From Bacillota bacterium (GTDB taxonomy: Bacteria > Bacillota > Clostridia > Acetivibrionales > DSM-1351), in the NCBI GenBank assembly GCA_023393115.1, contig JAEWMS010000057.1, positions 7,190 through 71,189 on the forward strand: a stretch of DNA of 64,000 nucleotides, read 5' to 3'. Below are positions 27,014 through 35,207 of this stretch, one piece after another (position 1 is the first letter of the stretch; the number at the start of each line of letters is the position of its first letter). The position numbers and the translations under genes are program-made. The notes under the pieces are model-generated. The model saw nothing but the letters and a program-made list of their open reading frames with translations. It had not been told where the DNA came from and did not search any database.

Positions 27014-28864
27014 TTACTTCACTTTTATTCCGAATATTTTCTTAGCATAGTTTCCAACAACAATTGTGTCACCGTAGATTGCCGGTGATGATTCTACATT
27101 ACCCCCAAGGGAAACAGAATGAAGGGTTTTGCCGTTCATAGGGTCCACCAGATGCATATATCCGGCAAAATCACTATAGACCATGTAGGTCTTTCCATCC
27201 GAGCTTTTAAAATCCAAAGGTGAACACCAGCTGTAAGAGGTCAGCTTTTTATTCCATATCTCTTCTCCGGTTTTCTTGTCCAGCGCAACCATGGTCCCAT
27301 CGGATTGTGAACCGGTAAAACAAATATTAAATATAACCATGTTGCTGATATCATCCTTGCCAAGTACAGGTGTTCCCAGCGCCCCACCGTTTATATAGTA
27401 CTGATAAACACACTTGTAATCCTTCTGCCAGATTAATTCACCGGTTAAAGCATTGAGCTTTCTAATGTTACAGTCAGCAGTGGTAGCTTTACCACCTTCC
27501 CCACGCTTGTCAACCTGATTTGCAGTATAGAGGAATACACCCTCATCAGTCTCTTCAACAACTATGGTCGCATCTGTGTCATCCTTGGTTTCATATATCC
27601 AAACCGGTTTTAAGGTGTTGAGATCCAGGCACTGTAATGTTCCTCCATTATCACAGAAATACATAAAGTTTTTGTAGATAGCGGGAGAATTCTCTATACC
27701 CTGTTCATCGTTATAGGGACTTCTGTAACGATATTTAGTCAACTGAGGAGCTACAGATAGAGTTCCTGCATCCTTATCAAATTTGGTATTAAGCTTAACT
27801 CTATAAACTAAACCATTTTCACCACAATTCAGCAAAGTATCTGTTTTACTATCTAATAATGCCGAGGAATCATTAGCACCCCAACCTCTGAATGCCACCT
27901 CATCCCTTCCGAATATGGAATAAAGCTCTTTCTGGTTCAGAAGATTTATTATTCGGTATTTATACTCGGTAAACTTCCCATTGTTTTCGTTGATTCCCAT
28001 TCCGGTATACAGTATTGGATATCCTCTAGGGTCCACCATTGCTGTACCTTTTATGGGATAACCTATCTTAATATTATTTCTGGTAGGTTTACCTGTTTCA
28101 AGGTCCAAGAAGTATATATTACCGTCCAGAGCTGGGTAAATTACTTCAACAAGGTCCTTTGTCTTCATATCTGCGTTTATGTTCATTAGTTTCCTGACAT
28201 CCTCAGGCCAATGAATCAGCAGCGGCTGTCCTGTCCAGCCGGTTCCGGGCCAATAGCTGTTATGTGCCGCTATACCACCCAGACCTTCTTTTTTCCAGAC
28301 AATTTCAAGTTTTTTCTGTGAAACTGTCCTGGTTCCGAAGGAAGCATTATCCCTGTAGTTATTTCCCCTAAAGGCCGTTACCCCTTCCAATTGAGAGTAT
28401 TCAGAACCCGGGCCGAATTCAATTTTATTCTTTTTCTTTACGGTAAACTCTTTTAAGGGTGTATTGTTTCTGAATATCCAGGATTTCATATTTAAGCCGT
28501 TAGCCAGAGAATTATTAATAGCAAATTCGGTATAGGCTTTCTTTCCACCAAAATCAGACTCTTCTGACCAGGAAGTTTTTAATTTCTCAGGGTCAGTGAT
28601 TTCAACAGGCATAGGGTCGGCTACAGGTTCCTCCTCCGGTTCTTCTTCAACTTCATCAACCATATCCCCAGTTATATCTGAACTGTTGACAGTACCAGAT
28701 GTATTTGCCGAGGTTATAACCGTTGAATTTCCACTGGGGTCAAACAGCTTGCTAAGCCCAATCCAGATACCGGTTGCTATCAAAGCCATTACAAGTATTG
28801 TAATTACTGCCTTTAGCCTGTTTGTTGCTCTTCTTCTTCTGTATCTTCTCATAAACTTTCTCAA
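27014..28864 (-). CDS. Membrane-anchored PQQ-like beta-propeller protein, copy B
   Basis: 616 residues. A very basic N-terminus (MRKFMRRYRRRRATNR) and one helix (AVITILVMALIATGIWIGL) anchor it with the rest outside. An acidic low-complexity stretch (EEEPEEEPVADP) follows. Residues ~155-616 form a propeller with repeats such as VYPALDGNIYFLDLETG, LQCLDLNTLKPVWIYET, IRKLNALTGELIWQKDY, MVALDKKTGEEIWNKK and MHLVDPMNGKT. The blades resemble BamB/PQQ-type repeats, but there is no quinoprotein catalytic set, so an enzyme role is not supported. It lies 24 bases after a close paralogue in the same direction. Confidence 0.8.
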   Translation of the reverse strand: MRKFMRRYRRRRATNRLKAVITILVMALIATGIWIGLSKLFDPSGNSTVITSANTSGTVNSSDITGDMVDEVEEEPEEEPVADPMPVEITDPEKLKTSWSEESDFGGKKAYTEFAINNSLANGLNMKSWIFRNNTPLKEFTVKKKNKIEFGPGSEYSQLEGVTAFRGNNYRDNASFGTRTVSQKKLEIVWKKEGLGGIAAHNSYWPGTGWTGQPLLIHWPEDVRKLMNINADMKTKDLVEVIYPALDGNIYFLDLETGKPTRNNIKIGYPIKGTAMVDPRGYPILYTGMGINENNGKFTEYKYRIINLLNQKELYSIFGRDEVAFRGWGANDSSALLDSKTDTLLNCGENGLVYRVKLNTKFDKDAGTLSVAPQLTKYRYRSPYNDEQGIENSPAIYKNFMYFCDNGGTLQCLDLNTLKPVWIYETKDDTDATIVVEETDEGVFLYTANQVDKRGEGGKATTADCNIRKLNALTGELIWQKDYKCVYQYYINGGALGTPVLGKDDISNMVIFNICFTGSQSDGTMVALDKKTGEEIWNKKLTSYSWCSPLDFKSSDGKTYMVYSDFAGYMHLVDPMNGKTLHSVSLGGNVESSPAIYGDTIVVGNYAKKIFGIKVK

Positions 28865-28888
28865 AACTCCTTGTTATTTTAATGCTAT

Positions 28889-30721
28889 TTATTTTATTCT
28901 TACTCCGTAAATTTTCTTTGCATAGGTTCCCACTACAGCCATATTGTTATAAACCGACGGTGAGGCTTCAACATTACCACCTACCGATATTTTATCAAGG
29001 TCTTCTCCTGTTTTTGGATCAATCAGGTGCATCTCTCCCTTGAAATCACATAACAACATATAGGTTTTACCCTCCTCAGACATAAAGTCTACAGGTGAGC
29101 TCCAGCTGTATGCGTCCAGATGCCTTTTCCAGACCTCCTTACCGGTCTTCTTGTCCAATGCTACTAAAGTGCCGTCATTTGTTGATCCGGTTAATGCAAC
29201 ATTAAAAATAACAATATCACTAATATCATTCTTGCCAACAACAGGCGTTGCTAACGCACCACCGTTAATATATGACTGATATACACAGGAATAATTCTTC
29301 TGCCAGATAAGTTCGCCAGTAAGAGCATTGAGCTTTCTAATGTTGCAATCAGCTCTTGAACCGGCCTTACCACGCTTATCTATTTCATTTGCAGTGTACA
29401 GGAAAACTCCATCCTCAGTTTCCTCCAGTGTTATTGTACTGTCGGTATCGTCCCCGGATTTATATATCCACAAAGGCTCCATTGAGTTAATGTCCAGGCA
29501 TTGTATAGTACCTCCGTTATCAGCGAAGTACATCAAATTTCTGTAGAAGGCAGGAGAATTTTCTATTCCCTGTTCGGAGCTGTAACTGCTTTTATAACGG
29601 TACTTTGTTACGGTCGGCTGTATTGACAACGCACCTGTCTTGCTGTCAAACTTGGTGTTAAGCTTGGTTTTGTAAACCAAACCGTTCTCACCACAGTTTA
29701 TCAGCGTATCCGTGTATCTGTTCAGCAGAGCTGAGGAATCATTTGCGCCCCAACTCCGGAATGCAACAGGATCATTTCCGGGGAATGAATAAATCTCCTT
29801 CTGATTTACAAGATTAAAAATCCTATACTTAAAGGAACCCTTCTTATCATTCATTTCATTTAAACCCTGTCCGGTATAAAATAACGGATAACCTCTAGGG
29901 TCTACCATTCCGGTCCCCTTAACGGTAAAGCCTATATTCATCTTGGGCCTCGATGGCTGTCCCGTCTCCATGTCAAGAAAATATACATTACCGTCAAAAA
30001 CGGGATAGATTACTTCCACCAGATCCTTTGTTTTCAGGTTAGCATTTATATTCATAGCTTTCCTAACATCTTCTGACCAATGTACCAACAGTGGCTGACC
30101 AGTCCAGCCCGCTCCAGGCCAGAAACTTCCCACACCGGTAACAGCTCCAATCTCATGTGTCCATACAATTTCCAGCTTCTTTTCCTTTACATCGGCCTTT
30201 CCCCATGAAGGAGCTGTTCTGTAGTTGTTACCTCTAAAAGTTGTAACACCTTCAAGTTCCGAGTACATTTCAGGTGACCCGAAAGCTATATTATACGGTG
30301 GGTTATAGTTTTTGACGGTTTTGTTGTTGACCAGAGTCCAATAGGATATTTTCCCGCCATCCTTGTAGGTTTTCTGCCATGCTCCGTCACTCAAAGCCTT
30401 TTTAGCTACAAAACCGGGAGGGTTTTTCCATTGCACCAGCAGGTCATCAGGATTTGTACTTTCTGCAGGCTCCACTACTGTTTCTTCGGCGGGAGTCTGG
30501 CTATGTTCAGCTTGTTGTGTGGGTTCAGATGCTTTTGCTGTCTCCTCTGCGCTTACGGCTGCTGTAGATGAACCAACTGCCGTAGTTCCTATTGCCTGAT
30601 TCAGCCAGGGCAGATTTCCGTTAAATAACAAATAAACAGCCGTCAAAGCTAAGAGTAACAGTGAAAAGAATATCGTTACCGCAGGCAGCAGACTGTTGTG
30701 TTTTCTATTTTTATTATTCAT
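28889..30721 (-). CDS. Membrane-anchored PQQ-like beta-propeller protein, copy A
   Basis: 610 residues from the ATG at 30721, which has GGAGGT 5 bases upstream. A single N-terminal helix (VTIFFSLLLLALTAVYLLF) and a Ser/Thr/Ala/Glu-rich linker (about 50-100) precede the propeller. Long blocks match copy B nearly residue for residue, e.g. GWTGQPLLVHWSEDVRKAMN, VDPRGYPLFYTGQGLNEMN, WGANDSSALLNRYTDTLINC and YINGGALATPVVGKNDISD; linkers differ. The pair is a tandem duplication that has diverged mainly in the stalk. First gene of a two-gene operon; role unknown, outside the membrane. Confidence 0.8.
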   Translation of the reverse strand: MNNKNRKHNSLLPAVTIFFSLLLLALTAVYLLFNGNLPWLNQAIGTTAVGSSTAAVSAEETAKASEPTQQAEHSQTPAEETVVEPAESTNPDDLLVQWKNPPGFVAKKALSDGAWQKTYKDGGKISYWTLVNNKTVKNYNPPYNIAFGSPEMYSELEGVTTFRGNNYRTAPSWGKADVKEKKLEIVWTHEIGAVTGVGSFWPGAGWTGQPLLVHWSEDVRKAMNINANLKTKDLVEVIYPVFDGNVYFLDMETGQPSRPKMNIGFTVKGTGMVDPRGYPLFYTGQGLNEMNDKKGSFKYRIFNLVNQKEIYSFPGNDPVAFRSWGANDSSALLNRYTDTLINCGENGLVYKTKLNTKFDSKTGALSIQPTVTKYRYKSSYSSEQGIENSPAFYRNLMYFADNGGTIQCLDINSMEPLWIYKSGDDTDSTITLEETEDGVFLYTANEIDKRGKAGSRADCNIRKLNALTGELIWQKNYSCVYQSYINGGALATPVVGKNDISDIVIFNVALTGSTNDGTLVALDKKTGKEVWKRHLDAYSWSSPVDFMSEEGKTYMLLCDFKGEMHLIDPKTGEDLDKISVGGNVEASPSVYNNMAVVGTYAKKIYGVRIK

Positions 30722-31089
30722 TTTTACCTCCATAATCGGTTCGTCCCTAACCATATTTTAGCGACAAACCCTTTTGATATTATATCAGAATAGGCATGAA
30801 AATTATATTTTTTTTACTAATTTTTTCTTAAGAATCAATAATGAATTAATTAAATGCTTGTTATACCATGGAATTTTAAATGATTTATTTGTTAAATTTT
30901 TGGTAAATATTCTCCATTATATTGTAATTGACTGACTTTTTATCTATAATTATTTTTACTTGCTATCCATTTCCGAATACATTTCCTATAAAGAGCACAG
31001 ATTAAAAATATCGTATATGTGTATATTATTTGTCATTTGAAGCATGTAAAACCTATAAATTTAAATATATTAAACATAGGGGGAGTCGC
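30722..31089. other. 368-base AT-rich gap between divergent propeller and P-ATPase genes
   Basis: It should hold two divergent promoters. No ORF, stable hairpin or clear -35/-10 pair was identified by eye. Confidence 0.4.
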
Positions 31090-33702
31090 ATGAAAAACTA
31101 TTACAACTACACGGCTCAGGAAGTTCTCAAAGAGCTGAACACAAATCTTAACGGTATTTCAGACAAAGATATTGCCGGGATCAGAGAGAAATATGGCTTC
31201 AATGAGCTTCAGACCGGTAAAAAAGCTGGAGTTATTAAAATTTTTCTGAGCCAGTTCAAGGACTTTTTAGTTATAATCCTTTTAGTGGCTGCCGTAGTGT
31301 CACTTTTTTTAAAAGACTATGAAAGTGCAATTGTTATTTTTGCAGTTACTATCTTAAACTCAATACTTGGAACAGCTCAGCACTTCAAGGCGGAAAAATC
31401 CCTTGAAAGCCTGAAATCCTTATCTTCACCAGTTGCAAGAGTCATTAGAAATAAGATGAGGATTGAGATTCCGTCCAGAGAGGTTTTGGTGGGTGATATT
31501 CTATTATTGGAAGCCGGAGACTTTATAAGTGCCGACGGAAGAATTATTGAAAACCACAGTCTTCAGGTAAATGAAAGCTCCCTTACCGGGGAATCGGAAA
31601 GCGTTGTAAAGACCGCAGATGTAATCGACGGACTTGATATACCCATTGGTGACCGGAAAAACATGGTCTTTACCGGCAGTCATGTCACCTACGGAAGAGC
31701 GGTAGTAGCTGTAACAAGTACCGGTATGTCAACTGAACTGGGAAAAATCGCCTCCCTGATGGAAGCTGCGGAGAACAAGCAGACCCCCTTACAGGTCAGT
31801 CTGGACAAATTCGGCAAAAAGCTTGCCATAGCCATTCTTGCCCTTTGTGCAATTATTTTGGCTACTAATATTATAAGGGGTTACTCTGCTATTGATTCAT
31901 TTATGTTTGCAATAGCCCTTGCCGTAGCAGCTATACCTGAGGCTCTGAGTTCAATTGTTACAATCGTTCTCGCCATTGGGACACAGAAGATGGCAAAAGA
32001 GAATGCCATTGTCAGAAAACTACATGCAGTGGAAAGCCTGGGCAGTGTGTCTGTTATCTGTTCTGATAAAACAGGTACCCTCACCCAGAATAAAATGGTA
32101 GCAAAGAAGGTCTTTGTTGGGTGGAAAATATTCGACTCGGAAAAGCTTGATATGGAAGATACTCTTCAGCGTTCAATAGTAAAAATAAGCATATTGTCAA
32201 GTGATGCAACCATTACTGACGGAACTGCTGTAGGTGATCCCACAGAAGTTGCTTTCGTCAAGCTATCCAACGATTACGGCTATGAAGAAGAGGATGTGCG
32301 CGACGAATACTCCAGATTGTCGGAAGTACCTTTTGATTCTGACAGAAAGCTCATGAGTACCCTTCACAATATTGAAGGTCAGTACATGATGTTTACAAAG
32401 GGTGCTCCCGATGTTATTTTAAGCAGATCCAAAAACGTTCTGACAGAGCACGGGGATAAGCCTCTGGAACAAGACAATATTGAATTTATCGAAAAAGTAA
32501 ACAGAGAATTTTCACAGGAAGGGTTACGTGTTCTTGCCTTTGCACGAAAGACTTTTGATTCCCAGACGAAACTGACCATCGATGACGAGAAGGATTTGAC
32601 CTTTGTTGGTCTTGTTGCCATGATTGACCCTCCCAGAGAGGAATCAAAACAGGCTGTGGCCGATTGTATACGTGCGGGTATCAAGCCTGTAATGATTACC
32701 GGTGACCATAAGATCACTGCATCAGCTATTGCAAAGCAAATCGGTATTATGAATGAAAACAGCCATGCTATTGAGGGTGTGGAAATCGAAAAAATGTCCG
32801 ATGAAGAGTTAAGAAGTAAGGTAGAGAATATCTCAGTTTATGCCCGTGTGTCTCCTGAGCATAAGATACGTATTGTAAAGGCCTGGCAGGACAAGGGAAA
32901 TGTTGTGGCCATGACGGGAGACGGTGTAAATGATGCACCGGCGCTGAAACAGGCCGATATTGGAGTCGCCATGGGTAAGGTTGGAACTGAGGTTGCAAAG
33001 GATGCAGCGTCTATGATTCTGGTAGATGACAACTTTGCTACCATAGTCAAAGCGGTTTCAAACGGAAGAAGTATATATACCAATATCAAGAACTCCATTA
33101 AGTTCCTGCTTTCAGGTAACACTGCCGGAATACTGGCAGTGCTGTATACATCAATTTTAGCTCTGCCACTTCCGTTTACAGCCATGCATTTGCTGTTTAT
33201 TAATCTACTGACCGACTCCATGCCTGCAATTGCTCTTGGTTTGGAGCCATACCGGAAGGACGTCTTGAATTCGAAGCCAAGGGATATTAATGAACCTTTA
33301 TTAAATAAAGGATTTTTGCTCCATGTAATCTTTGAAGGTGCTGTAATAGCAGCTAGCGCACTGACAGCCTTTTATTATGGCTTGAGTGTTGGCACCTCCG
33401 CCCTGGCAAGTACTATGGCATTTGCTGTATTGGCGCTGGCAAGACTGATCCATGGATTTAACTGCCGCTCCAACTACCCCTTGTTCAAAATTGGTTTCTT
33501 TACCAATAAGTATCAGTGGGGAGCAGTTCTTGCGGGAATACTACTTCTGACATTGGTTCTTACAGTTTCACCACTCCAGAGTTTATTTGAAATAGATCCA
33601 AAAGTAATTGACCATATAGGGATAATTGGTATGCTCGGTCTTGTACCTTTCGTAATCATCCAGATATATAAAACAATAAGGATGGCAATAAAAAGTAAAT
33701 AA
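31090..33702 (+). CDS. P-type Ca2+-transporting ATPase (P2A, LMCA1-like)
   Basis: 870 residues from the ATG at 31090, which has GGGGGAG 5 bases upstream; a TTG at 31030 lacks support. Actuator motif SSLTGES, phosphorylation motif CSDKTGTLTQNKM, nucleotide-domain FTKGAPD, and hinge MTGDGVNDAPALKQADIGVAMG. The TM4 ion-binding stretch reads AIPEALSSIVTIVLAIGTQKMAKENAIVRKL, close to Listeria LMCA1, and TM6 reads LLFINLLTDSMPAIALGLEP, with Asn and Asp as in Ca2+ pumps. There is no N-terminal heavy-metal domain. It exports Ca2+ (possibly Mn2+) in exchange for protons. Single gene. Confidence 0.9.
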   Translation: MKNYYNYTAQEVLKELNTNLNGISDKDIAGIREKYGFNELQTGKKAGVIKIFLSQFKDFLVIILLVAAVVSLFLKDYESAIVIFAVTILNSILGTAQHFKAEKSLESLKSLSSPVARVIRNKMRIEIPSREVLVGDILLLEAGDFISADGRIIENHSLQVNESSLTGESESVVKTADVIDGLDIPIGDRKNMVFTGSHVTYGRAVVAVTSTGMSTELGKIASLMEAAENKQTPLQVSLDKFGKKLAIAILALCAIILATNIIRGYSAIDSFMFAIALAVAAIPEALSSIVTIVLAIGTQKMAKENAIVRKLHAVESLGSVSVICSDKTGTLTQNKMVAKKVFVGWKIFDSEKLDMEDTLQRSIVKISILSSDATITDGTAVGDPTEVAFVKLSNDYGYEEEDVRDEYSRLSEVPFDSDRKLMSTLHNIEGQYMMFTKGAPDVILSRSKNVLTEHGDKPLEQDNIEFIEKVNREFSQEGLRVLAFARKTFDSQTKLTIDDEKDLTFVGLVAMIDPPREESKQAVADCIRAGIKPVMITGDHKITASAIAKQIGIMNENSHAIEGVEIEKMSDEELRSKVENISVYARVSPEHKIRIVKAWQDKGNVVAMTGDGVNDAPALKQADIGVAMGKVGTEVAKDAASMILVDDNFATIVKAVSNGRSIYTNIKNSIKFLLSGNTAGILAVLYTSILALPLPFTAMHLLFINLLTDSMPAIALGLEPYRKDVLNSKPRDINEPLLNKGFLLHVIFEGAVIAASALTAFYYGLSVGTSALASTMAFAVLALARLIHGFNCRSNYPLFKIGFFTNKYQWGAVLAGILLLTLVLTVSPLQSLFEIDPKVIDHIGIIGMLGLVPFVIIQIYKTIRMAIKSK

Positions 33703-33772
33703 ATACAGTATCAAAAGTTGAAAAATAGTAATGCTAATGTAAAGATTATTCACTAAAGGAGGGACCTAATCC

Positions 33773-33808
33773 ATGCCATTCTTATTTGTGATTTGTGAAA
33801 AATTTTAG
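33773..33808 (+). CDS. Possible 11-codon leader peptide
   Basis: AAAGGAGGGACC, the best ribosome site in the area, stands just before ATG at 33773, which opens an 11-residue frame (MPFLFVICEKF) ending at 33808. Its start codon lies in CCATGCC (33771-33777), complementary to GGCATGG (33809-33815) just upstream of the next small ORF. This may be a translational leader, or chance. Confidence 0.3.
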   Translation: MPFLFVICEKF

Positions 33809-33822
33809 GGCATGGACATAAT

Positions 33823-33948
33823 ATGGGAAAAAACAAAAGTACTAAGTCAGACGGCGTTAAAAATTTTGCCAACACTCAGGATTTAAGTAGCAAAACCCGA
33901 TTTCCGACGGGTGCAGAACCAAATGTAAAAACTTCATCACCGAAATAG
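33823..33948 (+). CDS. 41-residue basic, Lys/Ser-rich small protein of unknown function
   Basis: MGKNKSTKSDGV...NVKTSSPK, 41 residues, with no hydrophobic segment and many Lys, Ser, Thr and Asn. GGA lies 6 bases before the ATG, a moderate ribosome site. A strong terminator follows 10 bases after the stop, which supports a real transcription unit. The composition is reminiscent of minor small acid-soluble spore proteins, but I do not recognise the family and assign no function. Confidence 0.45.
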   Translation: MGKNKSTKSDGVKNFANTQDLSSKTRFPTGAEPNVKTSSPK

Positions 33949-33956
33949 TATATACG

Positions 33957-34003
33957 GAAAATCCCCGGCATCAGTGTAATTTACTGACCCGGGGAATTTT
34001 TTA
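33957..34003 (+). terminator. Terminator after the 41-residue ORF
   Basis: AAATCCCCGG...CCGGGGAATTTTTT, with an inner CAGT/ACTG pair. It overlaps the end of the convergent gene at 34001 and may act on both strands. Confidence 0.88.
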
Positions 34004-35041
34004 TTTTATCAGTGTATTAATTATCAATATAAAATCAGACAGAATATTTCTTTCATATTCACAAACCATTTTAAGTGTACTAATAATATCGTCCAATAAT
34101 TCAGGTTTGTTTGACATTGAATACTTCATTTGATACTGCCTCATAATCATACATTTTTTCTCTACAAGTTGATATTGTTTATAAATTTCCTCCAACTTAG
34201 TTGAAGGATACAGCTTTAATAAGTATTCCATACGTAAAAGCATGCATTTTTTATGTTCCCATAATATATGGAGAGGCCTGATATCATAATATACCTTTCT
34301 CTCAGATAAAAGACTGAAATATTCAATTAAACCGTCATATACTGCAAGTCCATAAACGCAGTTTTGCGAAGGATTTCTAAAGGTTCTGTAATTATTATCG
34401 GTATGTTGTGAATTCAAAAAATCTGTTAGCTGATCTCTTATAAGTACTAAATCCAATTCGTAAGAGTATTCTTCATTATATGATATTAATTTTATCTGAC
34501 CATTAGGCCAACTTGATAGGTTACTATTAAAACCTTTTTCAAAGGTATCAAAACCTATCCTCATGTTTCCGAATATTCCTTTTCCGTTATAACCTAAAAC
34601 ATTGTAGGTTTTAGCCTTTAAATCATATCCATACACAAGGTTCTCGTGATAAAAAGTCCTGATTTTATAGCTCCTGGTATCAGGTATGTAATACTCATCA
34701 AGATGCAATACAACATAATTGTTGTTATTTATTGAATTTATTATAAAATCATTTATTTCGATATTGTAATCCCTTAGGAGATAAAATTGTATTGAGTTTC
34801 TTTTGATCCATGGATTTCCCGGATAAACCGAGTCAATCCATTTATTTCCCTCAAGGATGCATGATAATACTGAAAAATCAAAAAATATCCCTTTACAACG
34901 CGTATCACAGACCAACTGAATATAATTACTTAAAAACCACGGAAGGGTTTCATTATAATTGAAGATAACAGATAAAGGATAAGCGTGGATGGTGTATCCG
35001 ATAATCGGTGGTATTGTTATAGGGAGATTTTTCTCAGACAT
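34001..35041 (-). CDS. BtrH-N-like protein of unknown function
   Basis: 346 residues, no signal peptide. It is visibly AT-rich (Asn, Ile, Tyr and Lys abundant) compared with its neighbours. Residues ~110-165 (NNNYVVLHLDEYYIPD...YKIRTFYHENLVYGYDLKAKTYNVLGYNGKGIF) resemble the BtrH N-terminal / C39-like fold seen in proteins attached to peptide and aminoglycoside biosynthesis: a conserved Asp-Tyr-Tyr patch and a His followed by a loop. The C-terminal ~120 residues are helical (EHKKCMLLRMEYLLKLYP, MIMRQYQMKYSMS). No biosynthetic gene is adjacent. The family call is tentative. Confidence 0.5.
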   Translation of the reverse strand: MSEKNLPITIPPIIGYTIHAYPLSVIFNYNETLPWFLSNYIQLVCDTRCKGIFFDFSVLSCILEGNKWIDSVYPGNPWIKRNSIQFYLLRDYNIEINDFIINSINNNNYVVLHLDEYYIPDTRSYKIRTFYHENLVYGYDLKAKTYNVLGYNGKGIFGNMRIGFDTFEKGFNSNLSSWPNGQIKLISYNEEYSYELDLVLIRDQLTDFLNSQHTDNNYRTFRNPSQNCVYGLAVYDGLIEYFSLLSERKVYYDIRPLHILWEHKKCMLLRMEYLLKLYPSTKLEEIYKQYQLVEKKCMIMRQYQMKYSMSNKPELLDDIISTLKMVCEYERNILSDFILIINTLIK

Positions 35042-35135
35042 ACTTTTGTTCCTCCAAATTCTTGTATTTTCTACCTATTATAACATATTTTAACATAATT
35101 TGTGTACACAAAATATTCCCTTATCTTTCGAAGCT

Positions 35136-35182
35136 AAAAAAAGCTGCCATAAACCAACTTTCGCCGGTTTATGGCAGCTTTT
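35136..35182 (-). terminator. Terminator of the hydrogenase operon
   Basis: AGCTGCCATAAACC pairs exactly with GGTTTATGGCAGCT, 10-base loop, with a T7 run on the minus strand, 26 bases after the hydA stop. Confidence 0.92.
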
Positions 35183-35207
35183 AATAAACTTTGGATTTCT
35201 AAATTAA

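Noticed and set aside
27014..30721. Propeller proteins as PQQ-dependent dehydrogenases
   Set aside because: No cytochrome c domain or quinoprotein catalytic residues are visible. The blades are generic PQQ-like repeats and the proteins are anchored and tandemly duplicated.
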